A DNA stretch of 64,000 nucleotides. Origin: Asticcacaulis sp. Its GTDB lineage: Bacteria > Pseudomonadota > Alphaproteobacteria > Caulobacterales > Caulobacteraceae. Where the stretch lies: NCBI RefSeq assembly GCF_027484505.1, contig NZ_JAIXSV010000256.1, forward strand, positions 58,156 through 122,155. The letters run 5' to 3'. The notes below the pieces were generated by a model. That model was not told where the DNA came from. It was given only the letters and a program-made list of their open reading frames with translations, and did no database searches. The translations under genes and the position numbers were made by a program. Shown here in pieces: positions 41,706 to 51,186 of the stretch. Numbering within the stretch: the stretch's first letter is position 1; each line of letters starts with the position of its first letter.

Positions 41706-42818
41706 ATGGCCCTGAAAGTCGCAATCGTCGGTCTGCCCAATGTCGGCAAGTCCACCCTGTTCAACGCCCTGACCCAGATCGCTTCGGCCCAGGCTGCCAA
41801 CTACCCCTTCTGCACCATCGAGCCGAACACCGGCGAAGTGGCCGTGCCGGAACCGCGCCTTGAGGTGCTGGCCAAAATCGTTGGCTCGAAGGAAATCATC
41901 CCCGCCCGCATCAACTTCGTCGATATTGCCGGTCTGGTGCGCGGCGCGTCGAAGGGCGAAGGCCTCGGCAACCAGTTCCTCGCCAATATCCGCGACTGCG
42001 ACGCCATTGCCTTTGTGGCGCGCTGCTTCGTCGATACGGACATCACCCACGTTGAAGGCCGCATCGACCCGCTGGCCGATCTGGAAATCATCGAAACCGA
42101 GCTGATGATCGCCGATCTGGAATCGCTGGAAAAGCGCCTGCCGCAGCTCGAAAAGCGCGCCAAGTCGGGTGGCGACAAGGACGCGGCCCTCACCGTATCG
42201 CTGATCAACGCGGCTCTGGCCGAACTGCGCGACGGCCGCCCGGCCCGCGTCGCCTACGAAAAGGGCAAGATCAGCAAGGAAGACACCAAGGCGTGGGAGA
42301 TGCTGCAACTGCTGACCTCCAAGCCCGCCCTGTACGTCTGTAACGTCGATGAGGCCTCGGCTTCGACGGGCAACGATCTGTCGGAAATCGTCTCCAAACG
42401 CGCCGCCGCCGATCACGCCAAGTCGGTGGTCATTTCGGCACAAATCGAGTCGGAAATCGCACTGCTCGATGCTGATGAGCGTCAGGAGTTTCTGGAAACC
42501 CTTGGCCTTGAGGAGCCGGGCCTCAACCGCCTGATCCGCGAAGCCTATTCCCTGCTGGGCCTGCAATCCTACTTCACCGTCGGCCCCAAGGAAGCGCGCG
42601 CCTGGACCATCCATGTCGGCGATACCGCGCCGCAGGCCGCCGGCGTCATTCATACGGACTTTGAAAAGGGCTTCATCCGCGCCGAAACCATCGCCTATGA
42701 GGACTTCGTGAAGTTCAACGGCGAAGCGGGCGCCAAGGAAAACGGCAAATTCCGTCAGGAAGGCAAGGAATACATCGTCAAGGACGGCGATGTGATGAAC
42801 TTCCGCTTTAATGTGTAG
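41706..42818 (+). CDS. ychF: Ribosome-binding ATPase YchF/OLA1
   Basis: Universally conserved Obg-family ATPase that binds ribosomes. The 370-residue protein has the P-loop [14 protein letters not shown], the G2/G3 region [12 protein letters not shown] and [20 protein letters not shown]. The altered G4 (NVDE) prefers ATP over GTP. The C-terminal TGS domain ends in the conserved [19 protein letters not shown]. The start is clear from the alignment of the P-loop. A CACGG-loop hairpin begins at the stop codon. Confidence 0.96.
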   Translation: MALKVAIVGLPNVGKSTLFNALTQIASAQAANYPFCTIEPNTGEVAVPEPRLEVLAKIVGSKEIIPARINFVDIAGLVRGASKGEGLGNQFLANIRDCDAIAFVARCFVDTDITHVEGRIDPLADLEIIETELMIADLESLEKRLPQLEKRAKSGGDKDAALTVSLINAALAELRDGRPARVAYEKGKISKEDTKAWEMLQLLTSKPALYVCNVDEASASTGNDLSEIVSKRAAADHAKSVVISAQIESEIALLDADERQEFLETLGLEEPGLNRLIREAYSLLGLQSYFTVGPKEARAWTIHVGDTAPQAAGVIHTDFEKGFIRAETIAYEDFVKFNGEAGAKENGKFRQEGKEYIVKDGDVMNFRFNV

Positions 42819-42844
42819 CAGGGGCACGGCCCCTGCACCCGTTA
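42819..42844 (+). terminator. 3'-end hairpin family, copy after ychF
   Basis: CAGGGG-cacgg-CCCCTG followed by CACCCGTTA begins the base after the ychF stop. It is the best-preserved copy of this family in the window. Confidence 0.65.
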
Positions 42845-42883
42845 CGGGGAGCAGATGGAGACGTCTCGCTGAAGTATCGGGGT

Positions 42884-42902
42884 TTGGGGCCTGCGGCCCC
42901 AA
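42884..42902. terminator. Hairpin between converging ychF and HD-hydrolase genes
   Basis: TTGGGGCC-tgc-GGCCCCAA is a perfect 8-bp stem placed 3 bp from the end of the minus-strand gene. It may end transcription in both directions; there is no long T-run. Confidence 0.6.
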
Positions 42903-42905
42903 GCC

Positions 42906-43631
42906 TTAGATTTCTTCGTGAAGATACTCAATAAACGCCTTCATGCGGGCGTGACGCAGGTCGGCCATATCCCGGCCCGCGGCGGTCTGAAACCCGGATT
43001 TCAGCTTGAACAGCTTGGTTTCAAAGTGGTCCAGCGCGAAGCTAAGGTCGTCCAGTTCGCGTTCTTCGGCCTTCGGGTCAAACGGATCGTAAAGCGCGCT
43101 GTTCATGCGCCCGGCCGTGTAGAAGCAGCGTGCGATGCCGACAAAGCCGATGGCGTCCAGACGGTCGGCGTCCTGCACGATCTTGGCTTCCAGCGTTTCT
43201 GGCGCGACATTGGCACTGAACGAATGGGTCAGGATGGCGTGGGTCGTCGCCTCGATGCGCGCGGGTTCCCATCCCAGAGCCACCAGTATCTCGCCCGCCT
43301 TTTCCGCAGAGAGGCGCGAGGCTTCGGCGCGCAGCGGGGAGTTTTTCTCGACCTGAACGCAATCGTGCAACAGGACCGCAGCCGCCACGATTTCAGCATT
43401 GCCGCTTTCGGCGGCACGGAGGGTCATGGCGACCTTGAATACGCGCTGAAGGTGGGAGACGTCGTGCGAACCGTCATCACTGCTGCCCAGAACGTGCGGG
43501 AGCAGGGCTTCGGCCAGAGTCTCATGCGGCGCAAAGGACGGAGCCAGACGCGCGGCCATCATCTTTTGCAGGGCCTGCGCATCGGGAAACCGGCTGGTGC
43601 CTTTGGAAACGGGTTGGGTCTGACAATCCAT
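42906..43631 (-). CDS. HD-domain phosphohydrolase
   Basis: A 241-residue metal-dependent phosphohydrolase of the HD superfamily (YedJ-like group). Metal ligands are visible as HDVSHLQRV, VLLHDCVQ, THAILTHSFS and QDADRLDAIG, in the usual order H...HD...H...D. The substrate is probably a nucleotide, but nothing fixes it. It is a single gene on the minus strand, downstream of the petC terminator region. Confidence 0.88.
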   Translation of the reverse strand: MDCQTQPVSKGTSRFPDAQALQKMMAARLAPSFAPHETLAEALLPHVLGSSDDGSHDVSHLQRVFKVAMTLRAAESGNAEIVAAAVLLHDCVQVEKNSPLRAEASRLSAEKAGEILVALGWEPARIEATTHAILTHSFSANVAPETLEAKIVQDADRLDAIGFVGIARCFYTAGRMNSALYDPFDPKAEERELDDLSFALDHFETKLFKLKSGFQTAAGRDMADLRHARMKAFIEYLHEEI

Positions 43632-43736
43632 GGACGACTCGATACTGTCCCCTGCCTCAGTCTGATCTGTAGCACGTGATCACGAACCGATGTGCCCTTT
43701 TACACCCGTCAAGCGATCACTTTTTGAAGCCACCAA

Positions 43737-43767
43737 CAGAAAAAGCCCCCGGCGAACCGAGGGCTTT
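43737..43767 (-). terminator. Rho-independent terminator of the petABC operon
   Basis: AAAGCCC (43742-43748) pairs with GGGCTTT (43761-43767), with an inner CGG/CCG stem and a GCGAA loop. On the minus strand it is followed by TTTTTCTG. It lies beyond the long inverted element after petC. Confidence 0.85.
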
Positions 43768-43780
43768 GAAAATGCGCGAC

Positions 43781-43925
43781 TAATCGCCTTGCATGGCTCG
43801 CTGCGAGGCGGCGAGAAGACTTGGCTTTCAAGCCCCGGAGCGCAGCGTACATACAGTACGTGAGCACCGGAAGCTTGAAAGGCGGGGCTTAGCAGCCCCT
43901 CGCAGTAGAGCCAGGCTGGCGATTA
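43781..43925. repeat. 145-bp inverted element fused to the petC stop codon
   Basis: The outer arms TAATCGCC, TGGCTC and TGCGAGG (43781-43807) are complementary to the other end (43895-43925). Inside lie GCTTTCAAGC/GCTTGAAAG arms and a centre CGCAGCGTAC-atac-AGTACGTGAGC flanked by CCGG. The petC stop codon (43923-43925) is the tip of one arm. A related element lies after pyrC. Confidence 0.8.
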
Positions 43926-44792
43926 GTGTTTGCCGTGCCAAAGCTTGCGGTAGGCCGCATACGTCACGCCGGCGAACAGCAGGAGATAGATCAGCACGCC
44001 CACACCCGTCTTCTTGCGCAGCGTGGCGTGCGGATCACCGGCCCATTCCAGAAAGGCGGCGACGTCGGCAGCCATCTGGTGCGTGGTGGCCTTGGTGCCG
44101 TCGTCATAGGTGACCAGATCGTCCTTCAGCGGCGGGGCCATGGCCAACACGCCACCGGGAGGAACGTGCTTGGGATCGCCCTTCCAGGCGCTGTGCAGAT
44201 CACCCGCCATATAGGGGTTATAGTGCTGCCCCTCATTTACGGTCAGACCCTTCGGAGTCCCCACGTATCCCGTCAGCAGCGAATAGACGTAACGGGCACC
44301 GCCATGGCGGGCCTTGGTGATCACCGACAAATCGGGCGGGATGGCCCCACCGTTGGACGCGGCTGCGGCATAGGTGTTGGCGAACTTGGCCGGAAAGTGA
44401 TCAGAAGGTGTCGCCGGACGGGTGATGGCGTCACCTGTATCCGTGTCAACATCCGGCACCTCAAATTCCGACGCGATTTGCTTGACGATCGGATTGTCGT
44501 TCGGGTTCTTGTACTTCTCGTCGTAGAAGGGGCCACCCTTCTGACCGAGGTTGCGGAACGACATCAGGGTCGCCGAGTGGCAGTTGGAGCAGACTTCGCG
44601 GAACACCTTATAGCCGCGCTGGAGCTGGCCCTGATCGAAGGTGCCGAACGGCCCCTCGAAGCTGAAGCCTTCCTTCGGCGCGTGCGGATGTTTGGCCCCA
44701 CCGGCCGCAAAGGCCGGTGCCGACAGAGCGAGGGTGGCGGCGATGGCGGCCAGTCCCAGAGCCTTAAGACCTTTTGTCATGATAGCGGACAT
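43923..44792 (-). CDS. petC: Cytochrome c1 of the bc1 complex
   Basis: Membrane-anchored c-type cytochrome that passes electrons from the Rieske protein to soluble or membrane cytochrome c. The signal peptide ends at about residue 28 (LSAPAFA). The haem site is C-S-N-C-H in FREVCSNCHSATLMSF. The axial-ligand region is VLAMAPPLKDDLV, and a C-terminal membrane anchor is VGVLIYLLLFAGVTYAAY. ATG 44792 gives this signal; a frame extending to 44945 only reads back over petB. It is the third gene of petA-petB-petC, 5 bp after petB. Confidence 0.95.
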   Translation of the reverse strand: MSAIMTKGLKALGLAAIAATLALSAPAFAAGGAKHPHAPKEGFSFEGPFGTFDQGQLQRGYKVFREVCSNCHSATLMSFRNLGQKGGPFYDEKYKNPNDNPIVKQIASEFEVPDVDTDTGDAITRPATPSDHFPAKFANTYAAAASNGGAIPPDLSVITKARHGGARYVYSLLTGYVGTPKGLTVNEGQHYNPYMAGDLHSAWKGDPKHVPPGGVLAMAPPLKDDLVTYDDGTKATTHQMAADVAAFLEWAGDPHATLRKKTGVGVLIYLLLFAGVTYAAYRKLWHGKH

Positions 44793-44797
44793 GTGAC

Positions 44798-46093
44798 TTA
44801 AGCCCCCTTCTTCTTCGCGTGTTCGGCGAGGATAGCCTCGCTGATGGATGCCGGAACCGGCAGCGGATCTTCCTTCAGGCCGACCCACGGCATGATGAGC
44901 AGGAAGAATGCGAAGTAGTAGAGCGTCAGAGCGCGCGTCAGCCACAGGTAAGAGTTAAACTCACCGTCCAGCAGGGTGAAGCTGGGCAGACCCGGCACCA
45001 CAGGGGCGTCCGGAAGCTGCGCCCCGCACCAGCCGAGACCAAGGCAGACCACAACGAAGATCACGAAGAACCAGCGCATCACCGGGCGGTAACGCATGGA
45101 GCGCACCTTGGACGTATCGAGCCACGGCAGAACGAACAGCACGGCAATGGCACCGAACATCGCTATCACGCCGCCGAACTTGTCCGGGATAGCGCGCAGG
45201 ATGGCGTAGAAGGGCAGCAGATACCATTCCGGCACGATATGCGCCGGGGTCACCAGCGGGTTGGCCGGGATATAGTTATCGGCATGGCCCAAGGCGTTCG
45301 GCATGAAGAAGACGAAGATCGAGAAGAGGATCAGGAAGAAGATGATCCCGAGACCGTCCTTCACCGTCGCATAGGGCGTGAAGGGCACGGTGTCTTCCTT
45401 CGACTTGATATCCACGCCCGCCGGATTGTTCTGACCCACAACGTGCAGCGCCCAGATGTGCAGGATAACCACACCGGCAATCACGAAGGGCAGCAGATAG
45501 TGCAGCGAGAAGAAGCGGTTAAGCGTCGCCTGATCCACCGCAAAGCCGCCTTGCAACCAGGTCAGGATCGGGCCGCCGATGACGGGAATCGAACCGATCA
45601 GGTTGGTGATAACGACGGCGCCGTGGAAGGACATCTGCCCCCAGGGGAGGACGTAGCCCATAAAGGCCGTCGCGATCATCAGGAAGAAGATCAGGCAGCC
45701 CAAAATCCACAGAACTTCGCGCGGGGCCTTGTACGATCCGTAATAAAGACCGCGGAACATGTGAACGAAGACGGCGAAGAAGAACATCGACGCGCCGTTG
45801 GCGTGCACATAGCGGATCAGCCAGCCGTAATTCACGTCGCGCATGATGCGCTCGACGGAATTAAAGGCCAGATCGATATGCGCCGTGTAGTGCATGGCCA
45901 GAATGATGCCAGTCACGATCTGGATCATCAGGCAGACGGACAGAATACCGCCGAAGGTCCACCAATAGTTCAGGTTGCGCGGCGTCGGATAATCGACAAA
46001 CGAATCATAGGCGAGTCGAACGATCGGCAGTCGCTGGTCGAGCCACTTCTCGACGCCGGTCTTCGGCTCATAGGTTGACGGATGGTCGCTCAT
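44798..46093 (-). CDS. petB: Cytochrome b of the bc1 complex
   Basis: Core membrane subunit carrying haems bL and bH and both quinone sites. The 431-residue protein has eight transmembrane helices. Haem ligands lie in [20 protein letters not shown] and [20 protein letters not shown]. The Qo-site PEWY motif is in [16 protein letters not shown]. It sits between petA (10-bp gap) and petC (5-bp gap) in one operon. Confidence 0.97.
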   Translation of the reverse strand: MSDHPSTYEPKTGVEKWLDQRLPIVRLAYDSFVDYPTPRNLNYWWTFGGILSVCLMIQIVTGIILAMHYTAHIDLAFNSVERIMRDVNYGWLIRYVHANGASMFFFAVFVHMFRGLYYGSYKAPREVLWILGCLIFFLMIATAFMGYVLPWGQMSFHGAVVITNLIGSIPVIGGPILTWLQGGFAVDQATLNRFFSLHYLLPFVIAGVVILHIWALHVVGQNNPAGVDIKSKEDTVPFTPYATVKDGLGIIFFLILFSIFVFFMPNALGHADNYIPANPLVTPAHIVPEWYLLPFYAILRAIPDKFGGVIAMFGAIAVLFVLPWLDTSKVRSMRYRPVMRWFFVIFVVVCLGLGWCGAQLPDAPVVPGLPSFTLLDGEFNSYLWLTRALTLYYFAFFLLIMPWVGLKEDPLPVPASISEAILAEHAKKKGA

Positions 46094-46103
46094 GATGCCC
46101 CTC

Positions 46104-46670
46104 TTAACCGATCTTCACTTTGGTGTCGGACAGGAACTGGAAGTCCGGCACAGCCAGATTCAGCGGAGCCGGCCCTTTGCGGATGCGACCCGATGTATCA
46201 TAGTGCGAACCGTGACAGGGGCAGAACCACCCGCCGTAATCGCCAGCCCCAAACGTCGGCACGCACCCCAGGTGCGTGCACGAGCCCACGAGGATCAGAT
46301 ACTGTTCCTTCCCTTTTTTCACGCGGTCGGCGTCGGCCTGCGGATCCTTGAGGTCCGTCAGTTTGACATCCTGCGCTTCCTTGATTTCCTTGGGCGTGCG
46401 ATAGCGAACGAACAAGGGCTTACCGCGCCACTTGATCACCACCTGCATGCCTTCCTGTACCTTCGACAGGTCGAATTCCGTCGAAGCCAGAGCCAGGGTG
46501 TCAGCCGCGGGGTTCATCTGATCGACCAGCGGCGGAATAACCATCGCCACTGCGCCTACGGCGGCCGCACCCGCGGCTATGTAAATGAAATCGCGGCGGT
46601 TCGGGTCCCCATGACCGCCATGATCCGTAGCAGGTTCGCTCACCTTGACACCTCTTCGTCTTGCGCTCAA
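46104..46670 (-). CDS. petA: Rieske iron-sulfur subunit of the bc1 complex
   Basis: First gene of the bc1 operon. The 188-residue protein has a twin-arginine-type anchor ([20 protein letters not shown]) and the two cluster-binding boxes CTHLGC and CPCHGSHYD. It accepts electrons from quinol at the Qo site and passes them to cytochrome c1. A small hairpin GCCGCC-acag-GGCGGC (46716-46731) lies in its upstream leader. Confidence 0.97.
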   Translation of the reverse strand: MSARRRGVKVSEPATDHGGHGDPNRRDFIYIAAGAAAVGAVAMVIPPLVDQMNPAADTLALASTEFDLSKVQEGMQVVIKWRGKPLFVRYRTPKEIKEAQDVKLTDLKDPQADADRVKKGKEQYLILVGSCTHLGCVPTFGAGDYGGWFCPCHGSHYDTSGRIRKGPAPLNLAVPDFQFLSDTKVKIG

Positions 46671-46871
46671 TGCGCCGACCCGACCTGAACGGGCGGGACG
46701 CTTACCTCAATGCTCGCCGCCACAGGGCGGCCATAATTCTTATTGACCTGCGACCCCGCCGGTGGTTTTCCCCGACAAGACACAGATAGCTCCTCTTACC
46801 TGTCAGAGGTCTTTCCGTCTATAGCGGCATTTGCGCGCCGAAAAAATCCTCTGTCCAAAATATGGCATAAA

Positions 46872-47351
46872 ATGCGTCTGGCCCTTTTTCAACCGGATAT
46901 TCCACAGAATCTAGGCAGTGCGTTACGTTTATGCGCGTGCCTTGATGTCGCACTGGACGTCATCGAACCCTGCGGCTTCCCCCTCAGCGACCGCGCCATC
47001 CGTCGCGCGGCGATGGACTATGGCGGTCAGGCCGATGTGACGCGACATGATTCGTGGGCGGCTTTCCTGAGCGGGCGCGACGATTGGCCGCAGGACACCC
47101 GTCTTGTCCTCTTCACCACCAGGGGGGCGGCGCCGTATCAAAACTTCGCCTTCAGGCCTCACGACATACTGCTGATGGGGCGCGAAAGCGCGGGTGTGCC
47201 GGATGAGGTCCACAATGCCGCCGATGCGCGTTTGCTGATCCCCATGCGGCCGGGAATGCGCTCGATCAATGTCATCAATGCCGCCGCCATGGCACTGGGC
47301 GAGGCCCTGCGTCAGACAGCGGGGTTTGCCCCGGTCGCGCCAATAGCCTAA
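46872..47351 (+). CDS. trmL: tRNA (cytidine(34)-2'-O)-methyltransferase
   Basis: SPOUT-family enzyme that methylates the wobble ribose of certain leucine tRNAs. The 159-residue protein begins MRLALFQPDIPQNLGSALRL and has the knot motifs ILLMGRESAGVPDEVH and IPMRPGMRSINVINAAAMAL. ATG 46872 is chosen; the 43 in-frame codons before it are not conserved. It lies 9 bp before hemF, so the two are likely co-transcribed. Confidence 0.93.
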   Translation: MRLALFQPDIPQNLGSALRLCACLDVALDVIEPCGFPLSDRAIRRAAMDYGGQADVTRHDSWAAFLSGRDDWPQDTRLVLFTTRGAAPYQNFAFRPHDILLMGRESAGVPDEVHNAADARLLIPMRPGMRSINVINAAAMALGEALRQTAGFAPVAPIA

Positions 47352-47360
47352 GAGAACACC

Positions 47361-48275
47361 ATGACCGCTACCGCCCCCCTCTCCGCCCCGCTTTCTGCCG
47401 ATACCCTAAGCACGCGCCAGCAGGCCGCCGCCGTCTGGTTCCGAGCCTTGCGCGACCGCATCTGCGCCGCGTTTGAAGCGCTGGAGGACGCGGCCCCTGA
47501 GACGATGTACGGACCAACGCCGGGGCGCTTTACGCGCAAGCCCTGGACACGCCCTGACGCAGAACACGGCGATGGCGGCGGTGGCGAAATGTCGATGATG
47601 CACGGACGGCTGTTTGAAAAGGTCGGTGTGCATATCTCAACCGTGCACGGCACCTTCAGCCCGGACTTCGCCAAAACCATACCGGGGGCCGCCGAAGACC
47701 CGCGCTTTTTCGCCACCGGCATCAGCCTGATCGCCCACATGTGGAACCCGCACGTCCCGGCGGTGCACATGAATACGCGCTTTATCACCACGACGCAGAG
47801 CTGGTTCGGTGGCGGCGCCGACCTGACACCGCTTCTGGCCGCTGACCGCCGCGAAGACGCGCCGCAGGCCAAGGCCTTCCACACGGCGTTCGAAGCGACC
47901 TGCGATCACTTCGCGCCGGACTATTATGCGCGTTTCAAAAAGTGGTGTGACGAATATTTCTTCCTGCCCCACCGCAATGAACCGCGCGGCATTGGCGGCA
48001 TCTTCTATGACCACCTCAACACCGGCGATCATGAGGCCGATTTCGCCTTTACCCGTGCGGTGGGCGAGACGTTTCTCGATATCTATCCGCGGCTTGTGCG
48101 CGAACGCTCAGAACAGAGCTGGACAGAAGAGGAACGCGATCAACAGTTGATACAGCGCGGTCGCTACGTCGAATTCAACCTGCTTTATGATCGCGGGACG
48201 CTGTTTGGGCTGAAAACCGGCGGCAATGTGGAATCTATCCTGTCGTCCATGCCCCCGGCGGTGAAGTGGCCGTAA
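47361..48275 (+). CDS. hemF: Oxygen-dependent coproporphyrinogen III oxidase
   Basis: Decarboxylates coproporphyrinogen III to protoporphyrinogen IX in haem synthesis. The 304-residue protein has [42 protein letters not shown] and [13 protein letters not shown]. The C-terminal block is [20 protein letters not shown] followed by ESILSSMPP. The whole family length is present. Its closeness to the cytochrome bc1 genes fits a respiratory/haem neighbourhood. Confidence 0.96.
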   Translation: MTATAPLSAPLSADTLSTRQQAAAVWFRALRDRICAAFEALEDAAPETMYGPTPGRFTRKPWTRPDAEHGDGGGGEMSMMHGRLFEKVGVHISTVHGTFSPDFAKTIPGAAEDPRFFATGISLIAHMWNPHVPAVHMNTRFITTTQSWFGGGADLTPLLAADRREDAPQAKAFHTAFEATCDHFAPDYYARFKKWCDEYFFLPHRNEPRGIGGIFYDHLNTGDHEADFAFTRAVGETFLDIYPRLVRERSEQSWTEEERDQQLIQRGRYVEFNLLYDRGTLFGLKTGGNVESILSSMPPAVKWP

Positions 48276-48304
48276 TTGGGGCAATGGCAGATGACTGAAA
48301 AGTC

Positions 48305-48688
48305 TTAAGGCTCGAGATAATCGACCGTAATTCGGGAAAAGGTGAGTTCCACCTCACCCCAACTGCCTTCGATATAAGCCGTGTTGTCTGTTAAAAGAAG
48401 CGTGTCGATATTGCCGTAATCGACTTCACCATCGGCGTCCGTAGTGAGGGCCTCTTTCAAGCACAGAGCTTTCCAAGCAACAGTAGAAATGTCTTCGAAC
48501 CTCAACGCTAAACGCTTGAAACAATAGTATATTCCAGAAGACGGCGCCTGATAGGCGGGATGGTTTTCGGTCAGAACCGCATCCAGCAGGAAGATCAGAT
48601 CGGGATCCTGCTCAGCAATCCCAATGACATAGCTATCTTCCAGATAAAGACTCTGAAGAGCTGCACAGGCTTCAAAATAAGGCTTCAC
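48305..48688 (-). CDS. Small protein of unknown function, GTG start coupled to the amidotransferase
   Basis: A 127-residue acidic protein, beginning VKPYFEACAALQSLYLEDSY and ending SWGEVELTFSRITVDYLEP. It has predicted alternating strands and a central IYYCFKRLALRFEDIS. I recognise no family; the size and acidity would also suit an immunity- or Imm-like protein, but there is no toxin nearby. The start is set by a GTG at 48688-48686 that overlaps the TGA stop of the upstream gene (GTGA), implying translational coupling. The longer frame to 48808 only reads the upstream gene out of frame. Confidence 0.65.
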   Translation of the reverse strand: MKPYFEACAALQSLYLEDSYVIGIAEQDPDLIFLLDAVLTENHPAYQAPSSGIYYCFKRLALRFEDISTVAWKALCLKEALTTDADGEVDYGNIDTLLLTDNTAYIEGSWGEVELTFSRITVDYLEP

Positions 48689-49395
48689 GCCGCCAAAAAC
48701 CGTGAAATTGCCGCCAGCACATGGTCGCGCGTCGTGCCGGCCTTGAGGCTGTCCATCGCCTGATCGACCAGATGCTCGGAAATGCGCCAGCCGCGGCGGC
48801 TCATCCACAGATCACCGGCGAAGTTTTCACAAAATTCCGGGTGGCACTGAAACGAAATCGCCTTGCGGTCGGTATAGGCCAGCGCGCCATAGGGCGTGAA
48901 GTCCGACCCGGCCAGCACCACCGCCGTCTCTGGCTTTCTGACCACCTGATCCTGATGGCTGACGGCAACGCGGATCGCCGACAGGTCCGTCGTGGCCAGT
49001 TCGCGCCATAAGGCATTGTCGTGGATGGTGTATTCGTGCAGGCCGACGCCCCAGCCCTTATCCGACTTTTCGACGTGGCCACCCCAGGCCTGCGCCATCA
49101 CCTGATGGCCGAAGCAGATGCCGACCACCGGCACCTGCGCATCCAGCCCCCTCAGCCAGTCGATGAGGTCCGAAATCCACGCATGGTCTTCATAGACTCC
49201 GGCGGGCGAACCGGTGATGACCACGCCTGTGAGCTTGTCTTGCGGCCCCGGCAATTCGCCTTCCATGGTGCAGAACACGCGAAACTGACGCTCCGGTGCA
49301 GCCAGATGCGCACGAAACATGTCGGCATAGGTGCCGTAGGTTTCGCTCAGATTTTCCGGCGGCACTCCGGTTTCAAGGATGGCAACGTAGGACAT
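48685..49395 (-). CDS. Class I glutamine amidotransferase-like protein
   Basis: A 236-residue stand-alone amidotransferase-like enzyme (GMP-synthase GATase fold). The nucleophile is C94 in VVGICFGHQVMAQAWGG, and the catalytic His-Glu pair is in SFQCHPEF. Such proteins include glutamyl-peptide hydrolases and gamma-glutamyl metabolism enzymes; the exact substrate is not evident. It is followed by the coupled small gene described at 48305-48688. Confidence 0.87.
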   Translation of the reverse strand: MSYVAILETGVPPENLSETYGTYADMFRAHLAAPERQFRVFCTMEGELPGPQDKLTGVVITGSPAGVYEDHAWISDLIDWLRGLDAQVPVVGICFGHQVMAQAWGGHVEKSDKGWGVGLHEYTIHDNALWRELATTDLSAIRVAVSHQDQVVRKPETAVVLAGSDFTPYGALAYTDRKAISFQCHPEFCENFAGDLWMSRRGWRISEHLVDQAMDSLKAGTTRDHVLAAISRFLAA

Positions 49396-49416
49396 AAGGC
49401 AAACAACACGGGGTTT

Positions 49417-50649
49417 TTACTGCCCTCTTATGTTTGCCTGTTTGGCTATGTCGTCAATGGCGTCCTCAATCACGATTGGTGAGAAATCGTGTGCGATCCA
49501 GTCGGCCTCGATACGGCGCAGGGTCTGGCCCAGTTCCGGGCCGGGCGTGAGCCCAGCGGTGATCAGGCCCGCCGACTTCAGCGGAAAGACGGGCACGTCG
49601 ATGTGCTTCAGGTTTTGATCGAGTTCTTTCCATGCCTCTGGCTTCAGGCCCGCCTCCGCCGCAAGGAACACAAGCGCGTCGCTCATCGCCTGAGGGCCAT
49701 GGCGATAGAGGCCACGTCGCAGGGCGGCCGGTGACGCCGTGATGTCCGCTTCGGCACAGGCAACAGCGGCCGCGCTCAGACGGTCGGCCACGCGATTTGA
49801 CAGACGCAGACGCTGAGTTAAGGCGGGGAGTGTCTCAGCCCATCCGTGGCCACCAATCAGAACAATCAATCGTTGAACTACATCCGACGTCAGCGGGAAA
49901 CCGGCTTCCACGCGCTCGGCATTCACCGGCGCGCCGGGCACGACGTGCGCGATCACACCGGTTTCAATCATCCGCTGTACGACGTTTACCGGGTCGGCAA
50001 TAGTAAGCAGCTTAAACAGCTCCTGCTGGATACGCTCACCCGACAGGCTGTCTATACCGTCACGCAAGGCCACACAGGCGCTTAAGGACGCCTCATCCAA
50101 GCCCCGTCCATGACTGGCGCTAAAACGGAAAAAACGCAATATTCTCAGATAGTCTTCGCGGAGTCTTGTCTCGGCGTCTCCGATCAAACGCACCCGACCG
50201 GCCTGCGCGTCATCGAGCCCCTGCCCCGTCGGATCAAACACCTCGCCGCGGATATCGGCATAGAGGGCATTGAGGTAAAAATCGCGGCGTTGCGCGTCCC
50301 GGCTCCAATCGCCCGTGTAGCTGACCACCGCACGGCGGCCATCGGTTTCAACGTCCTCGCGCAGGGAGGTGATTTCGAACGGCTGCCCGTCAATCACCGC
50401 CGTAATGGTGCCAAAGGCCTTGCCGGTTGGCACATGGCGGATACCCGCCGCCGACAGTGCGGCCTCGGTGGCGTCGGGCGTCAGTTGCGTCGAAAGGTCG
50501 AGATCGCCCGGCGTGCGGCCCATGACCACATCGCGCACGCAGCCGCCGACAAAACGCACGCAGCCCGCACCTCCCGCCGCTTCTAAAGCAGCAAAGACTC
50601 GCTGAACCGCTGGCGCGGTCATTTCCGGAGGGAGCGCGATATGCACCAA
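49417..50649 (-). CDS. cca: CCA-adding tRNA nucleotidyltransferase / poly(A) polymerase family
   Basis: Adds or repairs the CCA end of tRNAs. The 410-residue protein has the class II nucleotidyltransferase core GCVRFVGGCVRDVVMGRTPG followed by DLDLST, and the RRDFYLNALYAD motif. Next comes the nucleotide-recognition segment DYLRILRFFRFSASHG. It lies 30 bp downstream of the DUF1285 gene; GNAT-DUF1285-cca form a probable operon. Confidence 0.93.
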   Translation of the reverse strand: MVHIALPPEMTAPAVQRVFAALEAAGGAGCVRFVGGCVRDVVMGRTPGDLDLSTQLTPDATEAALSAAGIRHVPTGKAFGTITAVIDGQPFEITSLREDVETDGRRAVVSYTGDWSRDAQRRDFYLNALYADIRGEVFDPTGQGLDDAQAGRVRLIGDAETRLREDYLRILRFFRFSASHGRGLDEASLSACVALRDGIDSLSGERIQQELFKLLTIADPVNVVQRMIETGVIAHVVPGAPVNAERVEAGFPLTSDVVQRLIVLIGGHGWAETLPALTQRLRLSNRVADRLSAAAVACAEADITASPAALRRGLYRHGPQAMSDALVFLAAEAGLKPEAWKELDQNLKHIDVPVFPLKSAGLITAGLTPGPELGQTLRRIEADWIAHDFSPIVIEDAIDDIAKQANIRGQ

Positions 50650-50679
50650 AAACCGCCTTAGGTTTGTTGAAGTCCGAGC

Positions 50680-51186
50680 CTATGCTGAAACCACCGGGAT
50701 TTCAAACCCCTGCCCGTCCAGTTCAAGCCGCACCTTATCGCCATCCAGTTCCGCCGTCTCGAACAGGCGGGCCGCACAGGCGCGCGTCAGACGTCCCCAC
50801 AGATCGCCGCGCACCCGTATCCGCGGCCGCCATTCTTCGCCCTGCACATCGATGACCAGCGGATGCGCGTCTGACAACGGCAGTGGGTTGTCCTGATCGC
50901 TGCGGAAAACACTGCCCTCGAAATCGACAATGCGAAACGGCAAATCCTCAACCTGGATGGTCAGCTTCTCAACCGGCGTAACCAGCACGTAGCCCTCTGC
51001 GTCACAGCGTAGCAGTTTCGAAAACAGCCGCACGAGCGCCGGGCGGGCGATGGGCCGGCCTTCGTGCAGCCAGACACCATCGCGGCGGATGAGGATGTCA
51101 ATGGCCCCGCACAGGGACGGCTGCCACGACTCAACGGGATAGTCTTTATCAGGAAAACGCGCGGCCTCGGTCAGCCAGCCGTTCAT
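50680..51186 (-). CDS. DUF1285 family protein
   Basis: A 168-residue protein of the DUF1285 family, with conserved CGAIDILIRRDGVWLHEGRP then IARPALVRLFSKLLRCDAEG and YVLVTPVEKLTIQVEDLPF. Members have a two-domain beta-rich fold and no assigned reaction. It overlaps the GNAT gene by 4 bp and precedes cca, the arrangement usually seen for this family in alphaproteobacteria. Confidence 0.87.
   Translation of the reverse strand: MNGWLTEAARFPDKDYPVESWQPSLCGAIDILIRRDGVWLHEGRPIARPALVRLFSKLLRCDAEGYVLVTPVEKLTIQVEDLPFRIVDFEGSVFRSDQDNPLPLSDAHPLVIDVQGEEWRPRIRVRGDLWGRLTRACAARLFETAELDGDKVRLELDGQGFEIPVVSA

Noticed and set aside
43781..43925. The folded segment after petC considered as a tRNA or known structured RNA
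   Set aside because: No T-loop, anticodon arm or CCA-like end fits; the dominant feature is nested inverted repeats with a GTAC centre.
44819..46078. A 419-codon plus-strand frame opposite petB
   Set aside because: Shadow of cytochrome b: it follows the petB frame exactly and has low-complexity composition without motifs.
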